Positions 9,247-20,927 of a stretch of 38,920 bases of DNA are shown piece by piece. Position numbers and translations under genes: made by a program. This DNA is from Brachionus koreanus (taxonomy: Eukaryota; Rotifera; Eurotatoria; Ploima; Brachionidae). The stretch covers positions 1,778,821 through 1,817,740 of the forward strand of contig PJRA01000272.1 in the NCBI GenBank assembly GCA_016987375.1, given 5' to 3'. Positions within the stretch are counted from its first letter, which is position 1, and each line of letters opens with the position of its first letter. The notes below the pieces were generated by a model that was given only the letters and a program-made list of their open reading frames with translations, did not search any database and was not told the DNA's origin.

Positions 9247-12200
9247 TTCGACTGATTTTCTCAAAAAAAAATAAATAAATAAATAAAAATTTAAGTTAAG
9301 CTTTGTAATTCTAATGGTCCATGGACTAGCCATGCGTAAAAAGGGTCATAAACTCGATTATAGCTTCTGCAATAATCAATGATAAGATCTAGACTGAACA
9401 ATCCTTGGATAAATATATTTGGAATAGAAACACTTTGCCTTAAGACACTAAACTTTTTTTAAAAAAATCTATTTATTTTTGACCTAAAAATAACAACCAA
9501 TTCGGTCACCAATATCTCCTTCGGCATTCTATTTTAAAAAGTATAATATTTTTAAATCGACTTGGTTTTAATTCTATTTAAAAAGCTTATCTGCTGTTCG
9601 AAAATTAAAATATTGTTTTTTAGTTATTACTTTCTTAATTGATAAATAGAAAAACGCTGGCAATTTTATAACAAATCTTAAAAAAATTTCAAGTCATTTT
9701 AAATTAAAATAATTATTTTTTAAATGATCCTAAATTCGCTAATGTGTTGAAATAAAATTTAAATTGGTTTGCTTACCGAAAGACAAAAACTGATAAAAAT
9801 CGTGATGAATGAGCACGAATAAAATAAATCTTTAAAAAAAAAAAGAAAAATTATAATTTCTTAACTAATATTTAAACAAATTTAAGATGCTCTAGAACTA
9901 TTGCATGCATTTTAATTTTTTTTTATTCTTATCAATCTAGAGCTTATTTTTTAAGAATTCGAAAAAAAATATTTTTGAGAGATATAATCAAAAGACCAGT
10001 TAATCCTAATGACACTGATACTTGGAAAAATTTATATTTAAAAAAATAAATTTAAAAATCGATAATTAAATCAAATTTCGATAAATAGGAAAAATGATAT
10101 CTACACATAGAATTTCTCAAGCCTTTCATTTTTATGAATAGAAAAATTCTTTTGAATTTCTATTAAAATTCATTTTGAAATAAACAACAATAAGAAAAGC
10201 GAGGCTTGAATTCATGAGCATTAAAATTCTTAAATTCATTTGATTTAAATATTGATATGTTTTGTCACCTGACTTGTCACTTGGTATCTTTGATCTCGAT
10301 CGCAAATTTTATTTAATTTGAAGCTAAAATTTCTAATCGATTTTCATCATCCGAAACTAAACATCAGCTAAAACCAGCGTCATACCATTTTTAGGTTCTT
10401 TAAATTTGGTTTATCTAAACATTAATTTATTGAAGTTGAAATTTGAGAGCTTATTAGATTTAAAACAGATTGTTTTTAGAAAAATCCAAATGGATATAGA
10501 TTATTTATTTAGTTCTTAGAATAGAAGCAATCTACTAAGCTGCGTGTATTTATATTTAAATGAATAACCGAATAGGTTAAGATTAAATAAATTTTAATTT
10601 AAAAATATATTCATTGTGATTTGAAAAAAAATATAGCTAATTTAGATTTTTTTTAACTACACAAAATATTCGACTCTTTGCAAAACTATGTCAAAAAGAT
10701 GAACTTTATTATTTGGTTTAAGTTTTAAAGGGCTTCTAATAAGAGTATATTTTTAGATTTAAGTGCAAATAGGCATTTGCAAGTGTTTGAATTTAAGCTA
10801 AAACTACGCCCCCGAAATAAGGCTTTGCTTACGCTTATATTTTACCAATATGCGTATAACCAAATTAATTAGTTTTTTCTAGCACATAGAAATGAAAACT
10901 TAAGCAAAAACCTCGATAAAACCCTTTATTTTAAAGCAATTTTTAGGAAAAAATTGATTAATATACCATCTATTAATTAATTGTCTAAAACATGGTTGAT
11001 TGATAATGGAAGTTTATTAATTTAAATTCGCAAAAAATATTATCTCATAGATAAAACTAGTAGGATAGAAAAAAATTAGAGCTACTAAAAAATAAGCTAA
11101 TAAAAAATAGCTAGAATTGAATTTTTTTTCAAATTTAAACCGTAAATTTCTATTATTTCCATGGAGAATTATTAAATTCATTGAATGTTTAATAATTTTG
11201 GTTATGTGTACTGTTATTTTAAATAAATAAGGAAAACTTGTGATACAGTGTTATTTCAATCTAAATAGCAAAAATTGTACTTATAAATATTATTTTAATA
11301 ATATGGCTAATGATTATAAATAGGCTAAATGATTGTTTTTATTATTCAAATAGGAAAAATAAATTCGGACTAGCCAATTTGTAAATAATCGATTTGTTTT
11401 ATTTACCTTTCTTATTTTATTTATGATAATTTGAAAAACAGTTTTGTAAAAAACCGTATTGAAAATACAAAAATATAAAATGAACCTTGTACTGTTCTAG
11501 TCATAGGTTAAATTTATTTTTTTTACATAGCATTTGAACTTTATTTATTCAAAAATTCAGATCAATTTTAACATCCCTTAGTTATTATTTTAAGTCAAAA
11601 ATAAAAATAAAAATTAGTTAATTTGATTTTTGAATAACCCAATAATTTGAAAAAAAAATAGAATTCAAAATTAAATTTAAATAGAAGCTAATAAAATTCA
11701 TTTTGTTTTGATTATGGGGAAAAATATTTTTTTCAAATCTAAAGCAATGATTAAATATTCTAAAATTTTTCGCACAAAATTTTAGTAAAAACTGGCATTT
11801 CAGAAATTCAATCAATGGTTTAAATACTTAATTTAATTATAAATGTACTTATAAATTGACTCGTTTATTTAATCTAGTTTTTTCTTGAAAATAAAACATA
11901 ACTTGTTAAGCTATATATTTTTTGTAAACTTATGCTAATTTTTCCGAACTTCAGTTTCATTATCTTGGGCAAATTTGATTCAAAACTTTTTAAATTTTCA
12001 TTAAAATTTTGACTAAATTAATGCAATCTTTTGATCCCAAGAAAGCAAAACTCTTAAATTTATTCTTTCGAAATTTGTGGCATTAACAGTTGAAAATGAA
12101 AGCTTTAAACTAGACTGAACCTTACGAATAAATACTAAAAAAATTAAAAGTTTTTTCAATTAGGTTAAAGTGAAATCTAATTTTAAGTCTAACAAATGAA

Positions 12201-12471
12201 AAGAGCTTGATGCCATACTATCAAAAGTGTTTTTAAAATCTTTAAAATTAAGAAGCCGAAGTTTTTTCAAGTGTTACTCGAAATTTCCTTTAATTAATAT
12301 ATAGTTTCTTTTCCTTTCAATCAGTTAAATTCCAGCTCACATATTTATTTTCTGATTCAACCCCGAATTCTCATTTATATACTAAAAATCAATATTTAGA
12401 CCGATCATTATTTTTATATGGCCTAAAAATGCTGTTTACAAAAAAAAAACTTAATAATTCACTGTACTAAA

Positions 12472-12553
12472 AAAGGCGTATCATTGTGTTTAGGAAATCA
12501 CGTTTCATGTCCGAAAGATCATGATATTTTATCAAACACAAAGATATACCTTT
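12472..12553. other. 82-nt imperfect hairpin of pre-miRNA size
   Basis: Twenty-base arms at 12472-12491 and 12534-12553 pair at 18 of 20 positions, counting one G-T wobble. The mismatches sit at arm positions 6 and 12. Inside, TCATG and CATGA can close an apical stem round TCCGAAAGAT. Size and shape would suit a microRNA precursor or a short MITE; the sequence alone does not decide. Confidence 0.45.
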
Positions 12554-14988
12554 AGACATAAATTTTCAGTAAAGAAAAAAATAAGCATCTTTTTGCGTTA
12601 ATTCGATAAAAAAACATGGTTTAGTTTCACATAATTTTCATAATTATGACTAAATATTTAACTTTCTAAAATGGCAACTGTTTCTTTTCTCTAGTTTGTT
12701 CGAAAAAAACCAAAATGCTCTCAAATAATTAAATGTATTTTTACTGCTAATACTAATAAGAATGAATTTAAAGCCATTCAAAAGTCGCTGACATGAAAAT
12801 AAAAAATTTAGATATATATTTTTAAGAAACATCATGAAAAACCTAATCTCAACTCAAATAATTTAGATGAAAATTAAATTTTTTAATTCTATTTAACTGA
12901 ATTCCTGTAATATTTAAAAAAAAAATAAATAAACTATTACATAAATTGTTAAACTTTATTTTTAAACCTTAACCTAATTTTCTATTATGCTAGAAATCTT
13001 TGTTTTTCTATATGTATATAAAAAAACATCGTTAAATAAAATTAATCAAGATTTAGTTTTATTTTATTATATGCACTCGTACGATATTCTCTAAAAGAAC
13101 ATTTCAATTATGACTTAATTCATCAATTCATTTTAAACAAATAGCAAATATTATGCTTGCAAATAAATAAATAAAATAATTTCATTAAAAAAAAAATCTT
13201 TTGCACAACAACAAAAATAAATGTGTAAAACAACAGAAATATTTAAATGAAGCAAATTGTCAAATTTTCTCTAAATTAATGACTAAAGCAAAACCTTTTA
13301 GTATTATTATTTTTATTTGTCTAATAATTTTATATGTTCATATATTTATCTAAATTATCAATAATTAAGTAATCTACAAGAAAAGTTCGTTCCATATGTA
13401 AAAATGAATTTGTCAATTTGATGAATTAAAAGTAATAAAAAGTGAGTCTTGATAAATAACTGTAAAATTTATCAGAATGTAGAACTTTTGAATGCATTGC
13501 GCATTTAAAAAAAATTATTGTTTTTCTTACCAAAGACCATATGCTTCATTTAGTTTATTTTAATTATTCATATTTTTTTTTTAAATCCACATTTGATCGA
13601 TCAAAATTTATCATTTATTTTTGTAAGAATTATTAACATGTGTTAACTTATAATAATATATTATCTCATGAATTTGTAATTCTGGCTAATAAATTTTAAC
13701 GCGACTGAATTATATTCGTACTTTTAAGTTTAATATTTTCCTGATTATTTAGAATATTACTATCTGATATTTAGATTTTGTTAAATTCTAATTATTGATT
13801 TTTGAAGAAATTTGAGATAACAAGCATCTATTTTCTAAATCACTTGATTGAAATATACTTTTAGAAAAATATATTAATAGAAATACATAGATTAATATTC
13901 CAATATGAAGTTTATTATCTTAAAGGCAGTTAAGATGGGTTCTTTGAGAATAAAATCAATTTTAAAAAACAAAAAGTGATCTTAACTTTCGATCTAATTC
14001 CGCTATGCATTGAGGAATTAAAAAAAAAATAAAACAAAACTGATGTATTCAGATTTTAGTATAAATAAATAATATTACTAAAGTGTTTTAATTTATTTTA
14101 TTTATGATCCTAGAAAAATAAAGGTAAAATTAACCAAAAATGTAAAAACTGATTTATTTGTATTAATATTTAAGCATATTTTTAATATTTTTGCAGACAT
14201 ACAAAAATATTGGTTTTATTGGCCCATCGACCACAATATGAATAAAAGTTTTACTGTTTCTAATTTTTAAAATGTTTTTTTTTCATTTTCGTTAAATATT
14301 AATTTTGAATTAAATTAAATTAACAAATAGTTAACAGTTTATTTTTTTTTTAATTGAAATTAAAAAAATTTACCAATTGATTTGAATAAAATGTTAATGA
14401 TGAAAAGTTAACATTTTATTTATTAAAAAAAATATTTTATTGTTTTTTGTTTAATAATAATGAATTATGTGAAGGAAAAAAAAGAATCAATCAACTTTTT
14501 AATAAAATTTTTCTATTTTTCAAAGTCCAATTTAATTGATAGGAAAAACTAATTCCTTTAACATTACTTATTTTTTTAAAGTAATAAAAGAATAAATTCA
14601 AAAATTTATACTTTTGAAATTTTATTTTTATTAAAAAAAAGATAAAAAATCCTGGTTCGTCCGAGCTGTAAATAATACATACATTGAAAGGAACCTTTTT
14701 TACTTTAAAATATAGACAATTTTTTTGAATAATGCATTTCGTGCAGTACCAAAATAAAAAATAAAAAAAATTTAGAAAAATTTATTTTTTATTAATTTAT
14801 TTTTTGTTTTAAAATCAAGCCTTGATAACACATAAAATTACGAATCTCAAAGTTTGAGACTGAAATAATGATAATTGATTATTTAAATAGCTAGGAAAAA
14901 GTTCATCTAGTCATAAAAAATTAATCTTTTTTAAAATATTTAAAAAAATAACTTGAAATCCATAAGAAAGCATCGAAAAATATGTAGC

Positions 14989-15159
14989 ATGTCGTATGAA
15001 GAATTCGCCAGGTATCAAGTTTGGAAGAAAGCTGATTGAGAGAGAAAATGCAGAAAGCTTATTCCAGAAATAGTAGAATCAAAGAATAAATTAACCAAAG
15101 AAAAAATATTAAAATTTTCAAAGCTTGAACTGATTAAACGATTCTTAAAATTAAAATAA
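14989..15159 (+). pseudogene. short broken reading frame, unknown family
   Basis: The frame starts ATG at 14989 and reads MSYEEFARYQVWKKAD. It meets a TGA at 15037-15039, then continues as a Lys/Glu-rich helix-like segment that includes KILKFSKLELIKRFLKLK before TAA at 15157-15159. It has more mixed composition than its surroundings and lies 54 bases before the foldback repeat. I do not recognise it. The SKLELIKRFL part faintly resembles the end of a SAP motif, as does the fragment inside 2249-2827, so a common transposon origin is possible. Confidence 0.3.
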
Positions 15160-15212
15160 ATTTTTTTTTTAAGGATTACAACAGCCATGATATTACATTA
15201 ATACCGTATACC

Positions 15213-15486
15213 GTTAAAATTCAAAAAACCTGCAAAATAATGCTGGATTATAAACCAAAAATGAGGGCTTGACCTTGAAAAATCGAAAACTATGAATTAT
15301 TAATTTACGGGCAATTGAAAATTAATATTTTTAATTATTTTATTTATTTTTTATAATTTATTTGTAAAATTAAATTTTGAACATGAACTCAAATTTGATT
15401 TATAAATTTCAGTTTTTAATAAGGGGTCAAGTCAGCATTTTCAGTTTTTGACCCAGCATTATTTTGCAGGTTTTTTGAATTTTAAC
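15213..15486. repeat. foldback (inverted-repeat) element
   Basis: Bases 15213-15246 are an exact 34-bp reverse complement of 15453-15486; the arms carry AACCTGC and ATGCTGG. Complementarity continues inward, with gaps, to about 15275 and 15423, where CTTGACC faces GGTCAAG. The loop is AT-rich and has no coding sequence. This is the structure expected of a foldback MITE. I saw no clear target-site duplication. Confidence 0.75.
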
Positions 15487-17649
15487 ATCGCTTCAAAACC
15501 TGATATATGCATTTTTATGCACGCATTTCAAGGGGGCCCTTTTTAACATGAGAAGAATGGTCGCTTATACGTTTACTAAAACTTAAGTATCAAAAGTTAT
15601 CCCATGCATGACATCGGAAGGGATTTAGGTAATTTTGTTAGAAATTTCATCATTAATTTTAAAATTTATTGCTACTTAAAAATAAATCTAAGAGATATTC
15701 TTAAGCTAAATTTTTTTAAATTAAAGAATTTATTTTCATTGCTTTAAACAAAAATTTAAAATTTAGCCATAAAAATATAATCAATTAAGACTGAAAGATA
15801 TATTTGTTTCAAAATTTGAAATTGCAAATCTTATTAAAATTTTCAATTTTTAAAAGCTAAAAAATGACAAAAACTAAGAAAAAAAGCGCTAATAAAAAAA
15901 ATAAAAATGATCACTTTTTAAATTCAATTATATTTTTTATTTTGTTAAAAATCTTTCTGTAAAATATTTTTATTTTTATTTTTAAAAGATATTTATTAAT
16001 TTTAAAATCCATATCATTCTGACTTATATTTAGATTTTATGCCATTCATCAACAATTTAAAGATCTAATACCTTGAACAAATCAATAATCATTCTTTAAG
16101 CTTAAATTTACTAAAATCTACCAAATTTAGTTAATTATTTTTTGTCAAATAAAATTAAATTTTAAAGAAATTGATAATTATTTTTGATACATATTAGAGG
16201 CATTTAGAGATCTTACAATTTTTTTTTCACTCAAAAACTGAGAATATGTTAATCATGTTTTATTTTATTAACCTTTTTTTAAGAAAAATAATGTTGATTT
16301 TTAATAATTAAAAGAAAATATACTATTCATGAATTACTTTTAAATATTTTTCATGCGCTGATTCATCATTTTAGTTTTATTAGATAATTCCAATTGAAAT
16401 AACTAAAATTACTTAAAATTTAAAATTTTATAGAATAAAACAAAAAAAAATAAAATATTAATTAATTTCATTTCTTTCAATCAATCTTGAACAAGTTTCT
16501 TACAAAACTGATTAATGTTTTCATGCTTACAATATAATTATTGAATAATTATTTAACTTATGAATTCAATTTTTCTATGAGCCAAGCATTTAAATTGAAA
16601 TTTAAAATCATCGAATATTATTTACTGCTATTAAAGCATTTAAATTTTTTATGCTTTTAAAAATTATTGAGTATTGTATTATATTATTGTAACTTCGATA
16701 TAAAAAATTTAAAAAATTTTTTCATAAACTTAAAAGAGTATAAATTATATAGAAATAGAGAAGCCAAATATTAGATATCGTGTTTAGATTTTTCTAGATT
16801 TCGCCGATAACAGAAAATAAATTTGCCTTTTCTAAATAATTTTTAATGTTCAATTCTATGCCAATAAAAATTAATTAATGAACAATTAAAATTATGCTAA
16901 TAAAGTTAATTTTCTAATACTATTTTTAATTTCTGGTTAAACCTTAAAAATTTTATTATTTTTTATTAATAATTATCATTTCTACGCATGAAAAAAATAC
17001 CAAATTCTCAAAAACTTCCACTTTACTTTTTGTTTTAACTTGAATATCTATTAAAAAAAATAAAAATAATTTAACAACAAAAATTTGGTTTCATTTCAAG
17101 TACATAAATTCAAGTATTAATTATACAGATTTAAGCCACCAAAAAAAAAATTTAAATCTGATTGAAAATTTTTTACATCCGAAATCTACATTACTGTACG
17201 CGCTGCGATTATAATCAATTTAAAATTTTTTTCGAGTAAAAAAATGCTTAATCTAATTTTTTAGAAAATTAATACTAAATTAGATTAATACTCTTTAAAT
17301 TTTATTCTGATGTTAGTTTTGCACTCAAATCTTATAATGTTTTTGGTAATAATACAAATACAAGGCAATTTGCCATTAGAATAAGGATTCGTTTTTTCTG
17401 TTTGTAATTTACTATTAATGAGGAAATGAATAGAGGCTGGGCTTCATTCTGAAAGCTATTAAAGCTTTTCAGAGAAAAAATTCAAAAGAAACAAAAAATG
17501 AATAAAATGAATTTCAAAAGAAATTATCACAAAAAAATGTCAGTTTTTTATTAATCAAAATAAAAAATAATTTTTTATTTTTTGCATTTTTTAAAAATAA
17601 TTTTTTTTAAATTTTTTTAAATTAAAAATTATTTTTTATCTTTTATTTT

Positions 17650-17830
17650 AAAATCGAGTATTGATGACTAAAGCTTTCAATGTTTGATGCGGACCTAAAC
17701 GCGTGATTACGCTATTAGAGCATGCACTCAAAGATAACAACATTATAGCATGGGTGAGATGTACTTTGGTGCATGGTCCAAAGACGTGTTTTAACTTATG
17801 TTGCTGCATAATCTAACGAGGGAATACGGT
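17650..17830. other. complex-sequence island of unknown nature
   Basis: This stretch is clearly richer in G and C than the flanks and contains GATGCGGACC, ACGCGTGATTACGC and GTCCAAAGACGTG. Open stretches exist on both strands, for example plus-strand CGPKRVITLLEHALKDNN after a TGA, but I recognise no family in any frame. It is probably a fragment of a mobile element. It lacks the arm pattern of a tRNA. Confidence 0.35.
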
Positions 17831-20107
17831 AATTTTATTAATTTTTAATTTTATTGGTTTTAAGAAATTTGGTACAAAATAAAAAAAATAGAACAAAAAC
17901 TGAAATTTTAGATTGTCCGGAAAATTGTCTTATTCTGTATTTTACTTATCTTTTCGTTTATTTTTTTTTACTAATTATGTAACATTGATACCAACAGTGT
18001 TTTTGTACACGAATCTAGCTTCCATAGTTGTCTTCCTGCATCAGTCTGTTTGCTGAAGCTTATTATTATTATAATTTTTTTTTCAAACGCAAATGATAAG
18101 ATGAAAAAAGGGCACTTTTTTATTATTTTTCAATAAATATTTGATTTAAATATTTTCTAAAATTTAGCACAATGGAACAAAAAGTTTAACTTAAAATTTT
18201 GTTCCAAAAAAAAAAAACTCTAGATGAACATAATGCAAATTATTGCTCAGATTCTTAAAACAGTTTCAAAAAAAAAATAATTTTTTTAAAAAATTTTGCA
18301 CAACAAAAAAAAACAAAATTCAATCAATTTTTTTTTTAAATTTTAAAATAAGATGTCATAAATCGAACACTGAGAAAAAATTCCTAAGATTTTCTATAAA
18401 TGTTACTAAGAAATAGTTTATATAAGAAATAATCTAAATCGAAAAAAAAATTATTTGAAAAATGTTTCTTTAGAGCAGGCTCTTTACTAAACATTATGCT
18501 AAACCTTGTTGCAATCTAACTTCTACAGTTAATATTATTACTTTTATTAAATATTTTAACAAGTTCAAAATTTTTTTAGAAATAAAATTGATTTTTTTTT
18601 AAATCAGATTAAAATGTTTTGTCAATTTTATATTAATTTAATTATCTTAAAAACTAATTTAAATTCGATTTGTTAAAATTTTCTAAGTTTTCTGATTAGA
18701 AATGTTAAACTAAGCATTGATGTTGAATAACAGCTCATTCAATTTTGAAATAGTTTTAATTCGACAAACCCTTCGATTTAAATTTTTGAAAATAATTCAA
18801 CATGTCTTTTGGACAATTTCAATGATAAGATTTTTGATTTCTTTAAGATCTGAAATAGAATTTTCTTATTTAATTTTCTTTATTGAAAAAACTGAGAATG
18901 ATTAAAATTTGAGTTTAATTTATTTACCTACTAATTATTTCTAAGCCTTAGATAACTTTTTTTTAAATTATAGTCAATACTTACCCGATCCTCAAAATTA
19001 TCAAAAATTTATAATATCAATAAAACAATTATTTATTCATTGATTAAACCTATTAACCGAATAAATAGTAAGAAAATCATGCTAAAACTTGTCAATCTAA
19101 TTGCTTAACTCGCCATGGAAACTTAAAATGTTTTATGTTATTATTATTTACTAAATAGGAAAATTATTTAAATTATGTAATATAATTCTAATAATTTATA
19201 TGGAATAAAAATTATAAAAAAAATATTTCAATTTACTGTATTTTAGATTTGGCTATTTTTGTAAAAAAAAAAATTTCAAAATTTTTAATTTAATTGGCAC
19301 CTGGTTTATTCATTTTAAATCGTTTTGAAATTATATTCTTAGACTTTTTTCTGTAATTTATTTTGTTAATAACTTGTTCCATTCTAAGAAGAGACGTTTA
19401 GTCAAAAATCCCAAACATTTGATTATTTAATTGATAAACCAACTCATTATAGAACTTAATTATCAATACATAGTTAAAAGTCTAAGGATCACCTGTTGCA
19501 CTTATTCATTTTAAAACAGATTAATAGTTTTCTATTTATTTTATTCAGTCATTCAGTCCAAAGTTCTATTCGTAATGAATGTTAATAGATTGAAAATCGA
19601 AAAATCTTTAGAAATGACGTCTACTGATTAAAATTTAGGCTAAATTGTAGAAGCGATTGATTAAAACAAATTAGTTGTGAATGTTATAAAGTAAATTAAT
19701 CATCAAAAATTCTAAACCACTAAAATGTCCGATTAAATCGGGACAAAACAGATGGGCTAAAAGGAAAATTTTAAATTAAGTATTTATCGTGTTAAATTTA
19801 TTAGAAAAATAATTATAAAAATAACGAGACCAAATTCAGAAATTTAAATATGTCTACATGTATAGCCGAACCTTAGATTTAAGATATAATTGGTAAAAAT
19901 TACATGGGCTTTAAGTCTGGTGATCTCGCAGACTATTGAGGTTTTCAACAATTTCGATTAAATTTTATCCCCAGGCTATCTTACTTAAATAATAAGTGAA
20001 CTGACCATTTAAGAATAACACTTTTTTATACCTGAAAATAATAGCTGAGCTTTTTAATTCAGTTCACAGGTTATATTTATGAAAAGAGTAAAGACAAGTT
20101 ATATAGA

Positions 20108-20521
20108 TTAAATTATAAAACAAAAAATAAATAATAGTAAATTCAAATTCAAATTAATTTTTTTGTATTTTTCTTTTTTTTCTGTATGTACCATTCGATC
20201 CCAATCTGTGGCAAAATTTTTTATATATTGGTCCCAAGCAAAAGATAAAGTTTCAGTCTCCAGTTTTAATAATTTATTGACTATTTCAGCCGATTCTTCG
20301 CTTGAATAAATAGCTTCATAAGATGTTTTCTCAATTCGAAGTGCTTTTCTCGTCGTTTTTATCTAATTTTGTTGAATTTTTCGCTACTTTACTTTATCTT
20401 CTTTATTTGAAATAGAGTTAATATTATTATTTGTCCAATGAAAAATTTTATATTCTTCACATTTTTCATGAATAATTTTTCTCTGATGTGAAGATAAATC
20501 GACAAATGAATAGCTATGGCC
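20108..20521 (-). pseudogene. R3H-like coding remnant, two in-frame stops or a tiny intron
   Basis: Reading down from about 20521, the frame gives SYSFVDLSSHQRKIIHEKCE, which has the Arg-x3-His core and hydrophobic spacing of an R3H single-strand nucleic-acid-binding domain. It continues to NKEDK. Then come two in-frame TAGs (20386-20384 and 20365-20363), after which the same frame stays open for over 80 codons (TTRKALRIEK, SSEESAEIVNKLLKL, FAWDQYIKNFATDWDRM) to TAA at 20110-20108. The 30 bases holding the stops begin GTAAAG and end TTAG like an intron, but that is very short. The upper end abuts a truncated LINE. It could be a host gene fragment, a retrocopy, or the last exons of an unrecognised gene. 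R3H is inferred from one motif only. Confidence 0.35.
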
Positions 20522-20927
20522 TAAATCCTCGTCTAAATCCTGCTTGTTCTTCTCTGAGTGTAACATCCAAAGAGTTTCTGATTCTTTCCAGAATTATAAC
20601 ACAGAATGCCTTGTTTGCTATAAGTAGTTTTATTCCTCGCCAATAGTCACATATCATTTTGTTGCTTTTCTTTGGAAGTTCGACTATTAGGCCTTTTGAT
20701 CAGTTCTCTGGTATAATTTCTTTTCGGCATATTTTTTTGAAGAGATCGTGCAGTATCCATATTGTGATCCTCTCATCAGCTTTCAACATTTCTGCTGTTA
20801 TCCCGTCAATACCGGGGGTTTTTCTATTTTTTAGAGCTTTTGCAGCAGTTTCTATTTGTTTTTGGCAGCGGAAGAGATTTTTGAATTCGTAAAGCATAAA
20901 AAAAAAGATGGATATCCGATGAGACAT
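20517..20927 (-). pseudogene. RTE-like LINE reverse-transcriptase fragment (fingers and early palm)
   Basis: Non-LTR retrotransposons encode an endonuclease and reverse transcriptase that copy their RNA into a nicked target. This minus-strand fragment reads KALKNRKTPGIDGITAEML, then LIVELPKKSN, YWRGIKLL and LREEQAGFRR, the standard order of the N-terminal reverse transcriptase motifs in RTE-type elements. A TGA at 20702-20700 replaces the usual Trp in the EEW motif, and a TAG at 20516-20514 ends it just where the family has GFRPGRS. Motif C and the C-terminus are absent. The 5' end abuts the head of an oppositely oriented LINE fragment. It is a dead copy. Confidence 0.82.

Larger units (their letters stand above)
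9127..20107. other. 11 kb gene desert, AT-rich
   Basis: The short open frames here (near 11.6, 12.7 and 18.7 kb) are made of Phe, Leu, Ile, Asn and Lys codons and look like chance readings of AT-rich DNA. Structures that stand out have their own entries: an imperfect hairpin at 12472-12553, a small broken frame at 14989-15159, a foldback repeat at 15213-15486 and a complex island at 17650-17830. Smaller mixed patches lie at 9320-9400, 10260-10400, 15530-15630, 17990-18060 and 19860-19980. The rest is mostly A/T tracts. Confidence 0.6.

Noticed and set aside
9265..9290. ATAA-type short runs as a meaningful repeat
   Set aside because: Runs of this kind occur throughout AT-rich spacers and are simple microsatellites.
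11618..12835. Two small minus-strand frames rich in Phe, Leu, Asn and Lys
   Set aside because: Their composition is that of random AT-rich DNA; there are no motifs and no splice context.
18717..18905. A 62-codon plus-strand frame
   Set aside because: It reads as AT-rich noise, with no motif, no conserved pattern and no flanking exons.
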